Shown: positions 43,579-52,754 of the stretch, one piece after another | How positions within the stretch are numbered: the first letter of the stretch is position 1 | Layout: every line of letters begins with the position of its first letter | NCBI GenBank assembly: GCA_002238445.1 | Contig: MPML01000006.1 | Location: 1-64,000, forward strand | Source of the DNA: Caldilineaceae bacterium bin5 | Lineage (GTDB): Bacteria; Chloroflexota; Anaerolineae; Caldilineales; Caldilineaceae | DNA: 64,000 nt | Reading direction: 5' to 3' | Translations under genes and position numbers: made by a program | Notes under the pieces: generated by a model | What the model was told of the DNA's origin: nothing | What the model saw: the letters and a program-made list of their open reading frames with translations, nothing else | Databases searched by the model: none

Positions 43579-44661
43579 ATGAAGATTACCAAGATCGAAA
43601 CTTTTCGCGTCCGTGTACCGCTGCACCCCGTCAGTTGGCACAGTGCCGACATTGACGGTTTGGGCGGCCCCTGGTGGGATTTCCCTATCGTGCTGCTGCG
43701 GATGACCACAGACAGTGGTCTCAGCGGGCTGGGCGAGGCGCCCAAAGGTCTGGCAGAAGCCGCAATCCGTCAGTATGCGCCATTGTTTGACGGGCAGAAT
43801 CCATTTGAAATGAACTGGCAGAATCTGCCTATCGGCGATCATTGGAGCCCAGAGAGCGGGGCCTATCAAGCCTATGAAATGGCCCTGTACGACCTGGTGG
43901 GCAAGGCGCTGGAGTTGCCGGTCTACCAGTTGCTCGGCGGCGCCTATCGTGACCGGGTGCGAACGTCTCTTTGCAGTGGGCAGATGTGGCCTGAGGATGC
44001 GGCGCAGCGGGCACGGCAGGCCGTGGATTTGGGGTTGGGTGTGCTAAAGATGAAAGCCAAGGTGGGCGATCCCGTGGTCGAGCGCATTGCGGCCATCAAC
44101 CAGGCAGTTGGCACAGCCGTTAAAGTGACCATCGACCCGATGCAGCACCTGCAACATCCGATACACGTACTTGAGTTGGCCCGCGGGCTGGAGCCGTATC
44201 ACGATAACATCGAATGCCTTGAGGATCCCGTCTCGCGCAGCAATTTGGATTGGTACGTTTTGCTGAGGGAGAAGCTGGACCTTCCTCTGGCATTGCACCT
44301 GGGCAGTCTTCAAGATGTCGTGAACGCGGTCAAGCGCGAGGCGTGTGATTACCTGAACCTGGGGGGCAGCCTAAACGAGTTCAAGCAGGGCACGGCGATC
44401 GCCGAGGCGGCCGGTATGCCTGTCTGGCATGGATCGGGCGCTGGCCTGGGTATCTCGGAGGCGAGCTACCTCCATGCATCCGCAGCGACCAAGGCGACAA
44501 CGCTGTCCAGCGATATCGTCGGAGAGTTCCTGCGCGTGGATGATCTCATTGTCCGCCCTCTGGAATTCGAGGACGGATACGTCAAGGTCCCGCAGCAGCC
44601 GGGGCTGGGTGTTGAACTGGATGAGGAGGCGTTGGAGCGATTCGGTGTTCGCGAATCGTGA
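43579..44661 (+). CDS. Enolase-superfamily (mandelate racemase/muconate lactonizing-like) protein, atypical site
   Basis: The 360-residue protein has the capping domain and a modified TIM barrel. KMKAK at residues 157-161 resembles the KxK base motif, Asp186 in IDPMQ and Glu215 in ECLEDP match the first two metal ligands. The third ligand region reads LHLGSLQD (239-246) where Glu/Asp is expected, and the usual lysine-containing VKxxKxGG strand reads YLNLGGS (258-264). It starts at MKITKIETF after GGAGG. The barrel may be active on a different principle or not a racemase at all. It is in the same direction as the peptide importer further on. Confidence 0.8.
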   Translation: MKITKIETFRVRVPLHPVSWHSADIDGLGGPWWDFPIVLLRMTTDSGLSGLGEAPKGLAEAAIRQYAPLFDGQNPFEMNWQNLPIGDHWSPESGAYQAYEMALYDLVGKALELPVYQLLGGAYRDRVRTSLCSGQMWPEDAAQRARQAVDLGLGVLKMKAKVGDPVVERIAAINQAVGTAVKVTIDPMQHLQHPIHVLELARGLEPYHDNIECLEDPVSRSNLDWYVLLREKLDLPLALHLGSLQDVVNAVKREACDYLNLGGSLNEFKQGTAIAEAAGMPVWHGSGAGLGISEASYLHASAATKATTLSSDIVGEFLRVDDLIVRPLEFEDGYVKVPQQPGLGVELDEEALERFGVRES

Positions 44662-44812
44662 ACGGTGACGGGCGCATCGCACAATGTTCGACAACTGGGA
44701 GGCGTCTCTTCAGCCGACGAGAAAAGCCCTTCTGCGTAGAGTTCGGCCCATCGCCTGCTATCCTGTCTATCCACGAATCCCCATAATCCTGGTTCAGACA
44801 ATATGCGCCCTG

Positions 44813-44855
44813 AAAACTGGGATGCACCCACCGTGAAAGGGTGCATCCCAGTTTT
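44813..44855. repeat. 17-base perfect inverted repeat at the left edge of repeat C
   Basis: AAAACTGGGATGCACCC (44813-44829) and its exact complement (44839-44855) flank a 9-base loop ACCGTGAAA. The left arm looks like the right end of the repeat family and the right arm is the left end of copy C, so this may be a junction of two element ends. Confidence 0.8.
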
Positions 44856-45299
44856 TTGGACAGCTGCTGTCCGAATCAAGAATGGTCAGTTATTCGTTTC
44901 TTGTGACCCCACCCGTACAAGGAACTTAGATTGGGGAATGGACAGGACTGTTGTAGCACGATTTTCATGTCATCAGCCCTCTCTTCAGTGCCATTCTTGA
45001 CCAACCCTTCACCGCTGGCACCATTCAGGCTTTCTTCGAAACGTCGTTGGTTGGCGGCAGGCACACTGCCGGACAGGCGCACGGCTGCGAAGAAGACGCG
45101 GCGGTGGGTGAGGCATGTTTTTGGACGGGGGCGTTGCGGGGGCGGAGCCCCTGCACAAGGGAGGGCCGAAGGCCCGACCGCCCATATGCAAGCAGAGAGT
45201 GACACTGCCTGGCCTGCCGGAGATCGGAACGGGGGCTGACCGCGGCCCGGTTGCAACGAGAGTTATAAGAGAGTTCACCCCCATTTTGGGATATACCCC
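44839..45299 (+). repeat. Interspersed repeat copy C (MITE-like)
   Basis: This 461-base copy has the left end GGGTGCATCCCAGTTTTTTG, palindrome GGACAGCTGCTGTCC, segment GATTGGGGAATGGACAGGAC (shared with D), then GTTGGTTGGCGGCAGGCACA. The two core hairpins are GGGGC-GGA-GCCCC and GGGCC-GAA-GGCCC, and the right end is TTTTGGGATATACCCCC. It has no transposase. A near-consensus promoter begins 15 bases beyond its right end. Confidence 0.75.
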
Positions 45300-45313
45300 C
45301 CGTGAAAGTGCGC

Positions 45314-45342
45314 TTTACATGCTCTAACCAGGCTGCTATAAT
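45314..45342 (+). promoter_or_regulatory. Sigma70-type promoter for the peptide importer
   Basis: TTTACA (45314-45319), 17-base spacer, TATAAT (45337-45342). It points to the binding-protein gene at 45633, which gives a leader of about 285 bases without a gene. It lies directly beside the right end of repeat copy C. Confidence 0.7.
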
Positions 45343-45632
45343 ACGCACGCTTCTAATGGGAATCTCTAACGAGACTAGGAGTGTGGGATTTCAGTAAGAG
45401 CAGGGGAAATGCCAACCTTCCCATTGCAAACTCCTTACTATTGGTTTCAAACTGAATTCACATTAGGACATCTTTCCACTTGCTCTCCTGATACGGCGCC
45501 ATACGCCGAACGGGCCATGCAGGAGGGAGTCTAGGTGGACGACGCCGTCTAGCGCCAGATCATGGTCAAGCTTGTGGAACCGGCGCGGCCGGACACGAAT
45601 ATTGAGCAACTTTATGCTAAAGGAGGTCTGTC

Positions 45633-47303
45633 ATGCGACAAACGGGAAAGATTTCGCGGCGACAGTTGATCCAAGGGGCTGGTGGACTTGGCCTGGCGAT
45701 GCTGGCTGCGGCCTGCGCCCCGGCAGCGCCGGCAGCGCCGGCAGTCGAAGACGAGTCGGCGACGGCAGAGGATGCTGAGCCGGCGCCCGCCGCCCAGCAA
45801 GTTCTGACCCTGGCCCAGCCTGAGCCATTCAAGGCGCTGGACCCCCATACGATGGGCACGTTGGTTGACCTGCACTATCATGAAATGAACTTCAGTGGTT
45901 TGGTACGGACAGACGCCAACTACAACGTCGTTCCCGAGTTGGCCGAGAGTTGGGAGATCAGCGATGATCTTCTGGATTTCACTTTCCATCTGCGTGAGGG
46001 TCTGAAATGGTCTGATGGCAGCCCCTTCAACGCCAAGGACGTGGTTTACAGCCTCAACCGCAATGCGGCTCATGAAGACGCCTCCACCAAGCGTTGGCTG
46101 GCTAACATCGTCGGTTATGAAGCCGTGCGCGATGGAGAGGCCGAGGCGATGGAAGGCGTCGTGATTATCGATGATTTCACGGTGGCCATCACGCTCGATC
46201 AGGCCGTCGATCTTGTGGCGCGCATGCCCTTCGCCGCCTTCTGGATGGTTCAGCAGGCCAACGTGGAGTCCGATACTCCCGACGACCCGTGGACGCACCG
46301 CGCCGTCGGCACAGGTCCTTTTATGATTAAGGAGTTCGTCGAGGGGCAACGGATCGTCTACGAGCCGAATCCTCACTATTGGGCCGGCCCGCCACAGTTG
46401 GATGAGGTAGTCTGGCTACAGTTGGAGGACAAGCAGACCCAACTCGCGCTCTACGAGAACGATGAGATCGACGTGGTGGAGTTGGATACAGTCAATGTGC
46501 CGCGCTTCAAGGATGCCGATGACCCCGAACTGGTAGAGGTCGACATGATCTGGTGGTGGTACACCTGGAAGAAGGTGCTGATTCCGCCCATGGATGACAT
46601 CAAGGTGCGCCAGGCTTTCAACGCCGCCATTGACCGCACTACCTTGATAGAAACAGTCTTGAAGGGGCTCTACACCGAAGCCCATGGCATTATTCCGACC
46701 TCCATGCCTGGGCATAATCCCAATGTGCAGGACATCCCTTTCAATCCTGACCGGGCCAAGCAACTGATTAGTGAATCCTCCTACGGCGATGTCAGTAACC
46801 TGCCGCCCATCAAGTTCTTCCAACCGGGCTGGTCGGGCATTTTCGGCATTGCCCCGCGTTTGATTGTCGCCTTGCAGCAGATGTGGCAGGACAACCTCGG
46901 CATCGAGGTGGAGATCAAGGTGGAGGAGTTTGAGTACGAAAGCGCGGAAACGCGGGCGCAGATGGGCATCAACAGCACCACCGCGCGTTTCCCCGATCTG
47001 GAGTCTATCGTCTGGGAGATGGCGCATAGCAAATCGCTGAGAAATGCGCCCGAGCTCAACCGTTGGGGATACGGCAACCCGGAGGTGGATGCGCTCTTGG
47101 ATCAGGCTCGTTACACGCTCGAGCAGAACGAGAAGCATCGGCTCTACCAGGAGGCGGAGCAACTCTACATCACTGACGCCGCCATCATGCCTATCATGTT
47201 TAACCGCTTGTTCGTGCTGGTCAAGCCCTGGGTAAAGAACTTCCAGGTCGGGCCAACTGGCACGTACCCCAGCACACGCGATGTGGTCATTGAGGCGCGT
47301 TAA
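45633..47303 (+). CDS. Peptide/nickel-type ABC transporter substrate-binding lipoprotein
   Basis: This 556-residue family 5 solute-binding protein (DppA/OppA type) has a twin-arginine leader SRRQLIQGAGG and lipobox LAAAC near residue 28. The landmark segments LAESWEISDD near 108, FHLREGLKWSDGSPFNAKDV near 122 and VRQAFNAAIDRTTL near 330 are typical. A very strong AAAGGAGG site is present. It feeds the two permeases behind it. Ligands of this class include peptides, opines and oligosaccharides; the neighbouring enolase-like gene may point to a sugar acid or a derived compound. Confidence 0.92.
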   Translation: MRQTGKISRRQLIQGAGGLGLAMLAAACAPAAPAAPAVEDESATAEDAEPAPAAQQVLTLAQPEPFKALDPHTMGTLVDLHYHEMNFSGLVRTDANYNVVPELAESWEISDDLLDFTFHLREGLKWSDGSPFNAKDVVYSLNRNAAHEDASTKRWLANIVGYEAVRDGEAEAMEGVVIIDDFTVAITLDQAVDLVARMPFAAFWMVQQANVESDTPDDPWTHRAVGTGPFMIKEFVEGQRIVYEPNPHYWAGPPQLDEVVWLQLEDKQTQLALYENDEIDVVELDTVNVPRFKDADDPELVEVDMIWWWYTWKKVLIPPMDDIKVRQAFNAAIDRTTLIETVLKGLYTEAHGIIPTSMPGHNPNVQDIPFNPDRAKQLISESSYGDVSNLPPIKFFQPGWSGIFGIAPRLIVALQQMWQDNLGIEVEIKVEEFEYESAETRAQMGINSTTARFPDLESIVWEMAHSKSLRNAPELNRWGYGNPEVDALLDQARYTLEQNEKHRLYQEAEQLYITDAAIMPIMFNRLFVLVKPWVKNFQVGPTGTYPSTRDVVIEAR

Positions 47304-47405
47304 GAATTCGGAGATAGGTAGTTCGGAAATCGGAGGAAAGAGATTGGAGATTGCTGAAGCTCGTACTGTCAGTCTCCAGTCTCTACCGCCCAGGGGGCCA
47401 CGCAA

Positions 47406-48341
47406 TTGACGCTGTATCTCGTACGTCGTCTGCTTGTTTTCATTCCCACCTTCATGGCCATCACACTGATCACGTACACTCTTGGCTTCTACGGCCCTGG
47501 AGACCCGGTCAGAATCAGGTTGGGCGAGAACTGGCACGATGAGGAAGCCTACCTTGCGCTCAAGCACGAACTGGGCCTGGACCGGCCGTTTACGGAGCAA
47601 TTTGCTGACTATCTATGGGCTGTTTTGCAGGGCGATTTTGGCGAATCCATTTATCGCAGCGATCTCCAAGTGGGCGAAGCCATGGCAAATACTCTCCCTG
47701 TTTCGGCGACCCTGGCTTTCGCTTCTTCTCTGGTGATCATTCTGGTAGGCATTCCACTGGGGTTGATCGCCGCACTGAAACACAATACCTGGATCGACTA
47801 TCTACTGGTCTCCATCACCGTGCTCGGTTCTTCTATCCCTGTGTTCGTCCTCGCGCCCATCTTCATGATTGTGCTGGTGTTGAAGCTGAATCTGATCGAT
47901 AAAATCTACGGTTGGGAGGGCCTATTCAGCCAAAAGATCATAATGCCGGCTCTCATTCTGGCCTTTGGGCCACTGCTCGGTGTGATGCGATTGACGCGGC
48001 AAGGCGTGTTGGAAGTCTTGAATCAGGATTATGTGCGGACAGCGCGGGCCAAAGGATTGTCTGGATGGGTTGTTGCCATTCGTCACGTCCTTCGCAATGC
48101 GATCACACCTCTCCTGACCAACATGGGGTTGGTGGTGGCTTTCCTCATTACCGGTTCGATCCTGTTGGAGAGCATCTTTGGCATTCCTGGATTTGGCAGT
48201 CTGATCGTCAGATCGCTGCGTCAACGGGATTATCCGATCCTGATGGGAACAACGATTATAGGCGCCTCGATTATTATGGTTGCCAATTTGATCGTGGATA
48301 TTGTCTACGTCTATATTGATCCCCGTGTGTCCTACAATTAA
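47406..48341 (+). CDS. Peptide-type ABC transporter permease (DppB type)
   Basis: This 311-residue permease has a TTG start at MTLYLVRRLLVFIPTF, the classic DppB beginning. It has about six membrane segments and an EAA-like loop DYVRTARAKGLSGWVVAIRH near residue 205. The GESIYRSDLQVGEAMANTLP loop near residue 80 is also typical. The preceding 100 bases hold repetitive GGAGATTGGAGATT words and no gene. It pairs with the DppC-type subunit, whose gene follows. Confidence 0.9.
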   Translation: MTLYLVRRLLVFIPTFMAITLITYTLGFYGPGDPVRIRLGENWHDEEAYLALKHELGLDRPFTEQFADYLWAVLQGDFGESIYRSDLQVGEAMANTLPVSATLAFASSLVIILVGIPLGLIAALKHNTWIDYLLVSITVLGSSIPVFVLAPIFMIVLVLKLNLIDKIYGWEGLFSQKIIMPALILAFGPLLGVMRLTRQGVLEVLNQDYVRTARAKGLSGWVVAIRHVLRNAITPLLTNMGLVVAFLITGSILLESIFGIPGFGSLIVRSLRQRDYPILMGTTIIGASIIMVANLIVDIVYVYIDPRVSYN

Positions 48342-48351
48342 GAAGCAGGCT

Positions 48352-49314
48352 ATGGAGCCGACGCCTCAGTTCGATCACTCGGAGAAGTGGGAGATTAAGA
48401 CGCGCAGCCTGTGGGGGGACGCGTTTCGCCGGCTGGTGCGCAGCAAGACTGCGCTTTTGGGCTTGAGTATCTTTTTGCTGTTCGTATTTGCCGCGATATT
48501 TGGTCTCGCACTCTCACCTTACGATTACCTGCGCCAGGACTTGTATGCTCTGGAGCAGGGACCGAGCCTGGCCCACCCCTTTGGCACCGATGAATTAGGA
48601 CGAGATTTCCTGACCCGCATAATCGCCGGCGCGCGGACAGCTCTCTTCGTAGGGGTCTTTGTAACGATCCTGCAAGTGGGTTGCGGCGTTCTTATCGGCG
48701 CCACCGCAGCCTATCTGGGTGGCTGGATCGATACCCTGCTTATGTGGACCGTGGACACGATCTTGTCCTTCCCGCACTTCCTGCTGGCGGTCTTCATCAA
48801 TGCGACGCTGGAGAATCCAATTGAAGACGCGATGGTAACTCTGGCCGAACGCACCGGTTGGCAATGGGTCAACAACACCGTGTATATCGATTATGTGGTT
48901 GTCTTTGGCGCGCTGGCCATGGTGGGTTGGGGACCGATTGCCCGCTTGGTGCGCGGTCAGATTCTCTCTCTACGGGCGCAAGACTTCATCCTATCGGCCG
49001 AAGCGACCGGGGTACAGACCCCTCGCATTGTGGTGCGCCATCTACTGCCGAATGCCCTGGGCCCCGTGATTGTGGCTGCCACAGCCGGCTTCGGCTCCAT
49101 CGTGCTGGCCGAGTCGTCCCTCAGCTTTCTGGGCATCGGCATCCAACCGCCTGGCGCGAGTTGGGGCGCCATGATCACCGAGAATCTGGGTGTCTGGCGC
49201 GAGAGGCCGCATTTGGTGGCTGTGCCGGGGATAACCCTGTCCATCATCGTGTTTGCCGCCAACTTTCTGGGTGACGGCCTCAACGATGCGCTAAATCCCC
49301 AGTCGCGCCACTAG
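48352..49314 (+). CDS. Peptide-type ABC transporter permease (DppC type)
   Basis: This 320-residue permease has the N-terminal OppC-like segment and LFRRLVRSKTALLGL-type entry to the first membrane helix. FGTDELGRDFLTRIIAGART occurs near residue 78 and the EAA loop DFILSAEATGVQTPRIVVRH near 220. It starts at MEPTPQFDH after AAGCAGG, 10 bases past the previous stop. No DppD/DppF ATPase follows, although they usually do; the importer must borrow ATPases or be incomplete. Confidence 0.9.
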   Translation: MEPTPQFDHSEKWEIKTRSLWGDAFRRLVRSKTALLGLSIFLLFVFAAIFGLALSPYDYLRQDLYALEQGPSLAHPFGTDELGRDFLTRIIAGARTALFVGVFVTILQVGCGVLIGATAAYLGGWIDTLLMWTVDTILSFPHFLLAVFINATLENPIEDAMVTLAERTGWQWVNNTVYIDYVVVFGALAMVGWGPIARLVRGQILSLRAQDFILSAEATGVQTPRIVVRHLLPNALGPVIVAATAGFGSIVLAESSLSFLGIGIQPPGASWGAMITENLGVWRERPHLVAVPGITLSIIVFAANFLGDGLNDALNPQSRH

Positions 49315-49722
49315 GCTGGGCGCGTATGAATACAAGAGCGCCATCTATAGTTGGCTCCAATGCCCAGACCACGAAATAGAAAAACAAGGCGCCACCTTTT
49401 CCGGACCACACCAGGGCAGATGGTTGGCCCGTCCAGCCAGATCTTTCTTCACTTTATTCAAGACGTGGGTTCAATTTGGGCCAATCACAGCCGGACTTAG
49501 GAATCCTCAAGGGGTGGCACATCCAGAAGAGAACTATCTCTCAGCATGCGCGACAAGCGAAGTAAGAACGGGGTCGCCTGATGGCCTAATCTCCGAATGG
49601 GAAATGTTTGCGTGGGAGGGTGTGAAGTAGGCGCGGAGGTTGGTGTGCAACGTTTCGATATATATCTTCCGGATGTCCCCCGAATTTAGCTTTACGAACT
49701 TCCTGCTCTGATCAATTCCCTC
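49315..49722. other. Stretch without a recognisable gene behind the peptide importer
   Basis: There is no ATPase gene or fragment, no T-run terminator and only a 68-codon frame (49424-49630) without a family. The convergent small genes begin on the other strand. Confidence 0.4.
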
Positions 49723-49953
49723 TTAGGTCGTAGTCCCACATATCCTCTGCAGAGCAATCTGATCATCTTCCCCGAAATAGCCCAGCCAATAGACAGATAT
49801 GGCGGCTTCCGGATGCCGTCCTGACCTGATTGCCCTTGCTTTTGTTCTAAACCCTTCTGCTCTCAACCTTCTCCTGCTTCCTCTTCTACAGTACCGGACT
49901 ATCTGCACATCATCGGGAAGCGCATCGCCGGGCCGCACTTCACTTCTCGTCAT
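49723..49953 (-). CDS. Small hypothetical protein
   Basis: This frame of 76 codons from MTRSEVRPGDALPD overlaps the end of the upstream small gene. The product has a basic middle (RRGSRRRLRAEG) and ends IALQRICGTTT. It shows no known family. The overlap with its neighbour and shared direction with two other small genes behind the oxidoreductase support a real operon, but the evidence is thin. Confidence 0.35.
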   Translation of the reverse strand: MTRSEVRPGDALPDDVQIVRYCRRGSRRRLRAEGFRTKARAIRSGRHPEAAISVYWLGYFGEDDQIALQRICGTTT

Positions 49954-50224
49954 CCATAAACCTTTCGGCAAACATATCTATCGCCTTTTGCGTCTTCACG
50001 TGGGACAAACAGCCCTCAAAAGTCAGCCGCCGCTTCCCGCTCGCATACGGCCCAGACAGGATCGACAACGAGTTCAGATAGGACGGGTAGAATCGCAGGA
50101 CGGCGATGCCATGACCATTGCCCCAATACGCGTCATCAGGATCATTGTCGTCAGCGACCGGAGACAGACGCCATTCCAACTCGACACAGCCTTCGTGATC
50201 GGCGTCGATCATCGCGTAGGGCAA
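49940..50224 (-). CDS. Small hypothetical protein
   Basis: About 94 residues beginning at TTG (or 90 from the ATG of MIDADHEGCVELEWRL). It is acidic, with the segments DDNDPDDAYWGNGHG and VLRFYPSYLN. The frame is open a little further up (LISYTGPTSLPYA) without a start, so the true N-terminus may have been altered. No family is recognised. Codon use looks coding. Confidence 0.45.
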   Translation of the reverse strand: MPYAMIDADHEGCVELEWRLSPVADDNDPDDAYWGNGHGIAVLRFYPSYLNSLSILSGPYASGKRRLTFEGCLSHVKTQKAIDMFAERFMDDEK

Positions 50225-50266
50225 ACTCGTCGGCCCGGTATAGCTGATGAGAAACTAAGCCCACGA

Positions 50267-50539
50267 TTACAATGATTGCAGAATGATGCCTGGACTCTCA
50301 CCCTCTTCCAAGCCCTCCCGCCGCCATTTCAGACAGGCATGGTAATCCTCTACATGACGGGACAGCCCGTTCCGAGCCAGAATATCTAGGATCTCGTCAT
50401 GCGTCACCGCCGCAAAAATCCTCTCCCGGAGGGCCTCGCGTTCTCTTGGGGACTCATACCTTTTTTTCTGCGATTCTTCCCCTGGCGTTATGGCAGATGG
50501 AAAGGAAAGATCCTTTACCGGGATAGAAGGACTCATCAC
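50267..50539 (-). CDS. Small hypothetical protein downstream of the oxidoreductase
   Basis: 90 residues starting MMSPSIPVKDLSF after a strong AGGAGGA site. It is helical and charged, with SPREREALRERIFAAVTHDE near residue 30 and ILARNGLSRHVEDYHACLKW near 55, rather like a small regulatory or chaperone-like protein. It lies 25 bases behind the oxidoreductase stop in the same direction. I do not recognise a family. Confidence 0.6.
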   Translation of the reverse strand: MMSPSIPVKDLSFPSAITPGEESQKKRYESPREREALRERIFAAVTHDEILDILARNGLSRHVEDYHACLKWRREGLEEGESPGIILQSL

Positions 50540-50564
50540 AGTCCTCCTGTACGCACACTACCCC

Positions 50565-52754
50565 CTACGCCGCCTCCACGAACACGCGCACATCATAGAA
50601 GGTGGCCGACGCGCCCATGTCGGTCTCGTCCTGCGCCGTTAGCTGGTTGACATTGCGGCCGTCGGCGCTGTGCTTGTTCCACCAGATCCCCGGCGCCAGC
50701 ACTGTGCCCGCCATGATCTCGTCGGTTACACGGGCGGTCAGGCCGACCTCGCCGAGCTCGTTCCAAACGCGTAGCCAGGCGCCCTCCTCGATGCGGCGGG
50801 CGGCCGCGTCCTGTGGATGGATCCACAACAGCGGTTCGCTCTCACGGCCGCGAAAACGCTCCAGATGCGAGAAGGACGAATTAAGGAACGAATGCGCCGG
50901 CGGCGAAATACAGGCCAGTGACCGGGGATCCCGCCCCGCTGGCGCGCTGCCATTCGTTCGCTCCTCCGTCTTCGCTTCGCTCTTGGGCGGCGTGTAGGTC
51001 GGCAGCGGATCGTAGCCGTCCTGCGCCATGCGTTCGCTGTAGAACTCGCACTTGCCGCTCGGCGTGGGAAAATTGCCGTCGGCGAACGGCAGATAGGGCT
51101 GGGGCAGGTTGAGGCGCACGAAGCCCTTTTCCAGCAGCGCGTCCCACGTAACCGTCTCGTAGATAGGATGGTGCTGCGCCTCCACAAAGTTGCGCAGAAT
51201 CGTCTCGTCGTCCTCGTAGAAGCCGCTGTCGGTGTAGCCCATCGCCTGCGCCAACCCGCGGAAGATCGCGCTGTTGGGCCGCGCCTCCCCCACGGGCGGG
51301 ATCGCCGGCCGGTTCAGCGCCATGAAATGATGGCCGTACATCCGTTGCAGATCCCAATGCTCCGCCTGCGTGGTGGCCGGCAGAACATAATCGGCGTAGT
51401 CGGCGGTGTCCGTCTGGAAATGCTCCAGCACGACCGTGAGCAGATCCTCACGCGCCAGCCCGGCATGGACCGATGACTGGTCCGGCGCTACGGCGGCCGG
51501 ATTGCAGTTGTAGACGAACAGGGCCTTCACCGGCGGGCCGGCCGCGTCCGGCGTTGGCTTGCGGTCCAGCGGCCGCGGCGCGTAGTGGGACGCGGCCAGG
51601 CGCGTCCGGTCCAGGCTGAGCGCGTCGCCCAGCCGGTTCATATTGATCGTGCGCGGGATGCGTCCGGCCAGCAGGTCGGGCCGCTGCAGACCGCTCTTTT
51701 CCAGGTGGCGCAGCTGCCCGCTGACGCTCAGCTGGATACCGCCGCCCTGTTCGCGCCATGCCCCCACCAGCGCCGGCAGACAGGTGATGTTGCGCATCGC
51801 CATGCCGCCGCCGTAATGGCGTTGCATGCCGTAGTTGACCCGGATCGCGGCCGGTTTTGCCGTAGCGTAGTCCCGCGCCAGCGCGCGGATCCGCTCCGCC
51901 GAGATGCCGGTGATCTGGGCCGCCCGCTGCGGCGGCCATTCCTGCACGCGCGCGGCCAGCTGCTCGAAGCCGACCGTATGCGCGGCCACATAGTCGTGGT
52001 CGTGCAGCCCGGCGTCGATAATTTCGTGCATCATCGCCAGCGCGAGCGCGCCGTCGGTCCCGGGGCGGATCGGCAGCCATTCGTCGGCGGCCTTGGCGGT
52101 GCGTGTGCGGGCTGGGTCGATGACGATGACGCGCGCGCCCTGCTTGCGCGCCTGCTGGATGAACGGCCACAGATGCAGGTTGCTCGTCAGCGTGTTGCTG
52201 CCCCAGATCAGGATCAGCCGCGCGTGCGCGTAATCTTCCGGCTCGATCCCCATGGTTGCGCCGATTGTGTAGAGATAGCCTTCGAAGCCGGCCTCAGAGC
52301 AGATCGTGTAGGCCAGGCGGCTGGCCCCCATCTGCTGGAAGAAGCGGTCGGACATGCAGTGTTGCTGCAGCAAGCCCATCGTGCCGCCGTAGGCGTAGGG
52401 CAGAACCGCCTCCGGCCCCCATTCATTGATGACGCCCTGCAGGCGCGTCGCGATCTCGGCCAGCGCCTCGCGCCAGGAGATGCGCTCGAAACGGCCGCTG
52501 CCCTTCGGCCCCACACGGCGCAGCGGGTGCGTCAGCCTGTCGGCGTGGTACACCCGTTCCAGGTAGCGGTCGACTTTGCCGCACAAGGTGCCCTGCGTCA
52601 CCGGATGATCGGCGTGGCCCCAGATATCCAGCGCCCGCTTGCTTGTGCGGTCCACCGCGATCTGCCAGCTGCAGGTATCCGGGCAGTCGTGGGGGCAGGC
52701 GCCCGTGACGATGCGGACCGCCGGGTTCTCTTCATAAAGGGCGAGTTTAGTCAT
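50565..52754 (-). CDS. Molybdopterin-dependent oxidoreductase with [4Fe-4S] site
   Basis: This 729-residue protein of the DMSO-reductase superfamily has an N-terminal iron-sulfur motif with Cys20, Cys24, Cys28 and Cys58 ([12 protein letters not shown] ... GTLCGK). The bis-MGD binding domains include [14 protein letters not shown] near residue 180 and [20 protein letters not shown] near 208. The C-terminal beta domain ends DVRVFVEAA. No twin-arginine leader is seen, so it is likely cytoplasmic; formate dehydrogenase-like, thiosulfate reductase-like and polysulfide-type enzymes are all possible. No partner ferredoxin or membrane subunit is encoded next to it. Its 3' end is duplicated at 42520-42662. 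Confidence 0.9.
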   Translation of the reverse strand: MTKLALYEENPAVRIVTGACPHDCPDTCSWQIAVDRTSKRALDIWGHADHPVTQGTLCGKVDRYLERVYHADRLTHPLRRVGPKGSGRFERISWREALAEIATRLQGVINEWGPEAVLPYAYGGTMGLLQQHCMSDRFFQQMGASRLAYTICSEAGFEGYLYTIGATMGIEPEDYAHARLILIWGSNTLTSNLHLWPFIQQARKQGARVIVIDPARTRTAKAADEWLPIRPGTDGALALAMMHEIIDAGLHDHDYVAAHTVGFEQLAARVQEWPPQRAAQITGISAERIRALARDYATAKPAAIRVNYGMQRHYGGGMAMRNITCLPALVGAWREQGGGIQLSVSGQLRHLEKSGLQRPDLLAGRIPRTINMNRLGDALSLDRTRLAASHYAPRPLDRKPTPDAAGPPVKALFVYNCNPAAVAPDQSSVHAGLAREDLLTVVLEHFQTDTADYADYVLPATTQAEHWDLQRMYGHHFMALNRPAIPPVGEARPNSAIFRGLAQAMGYTDSGFYEDDETILRNFVEAQHHPIYETVTWDALLEKGFVRLNLPQPYLPFADGNFPTPSGKCEFYSERMAQDGYDPLPTYTPPKSEAKTEERTNGSAPAGRDPRSLACISPPAHSFLNSSFSHLERFRGRESEPLLWIHPQDAAARRIEEGAWLRVWNELGEVGLTARVTDEIMAGTVLAPGIWWNKHSADGRNVNQLTAQDETDMGASATFYDVRVFVEAA

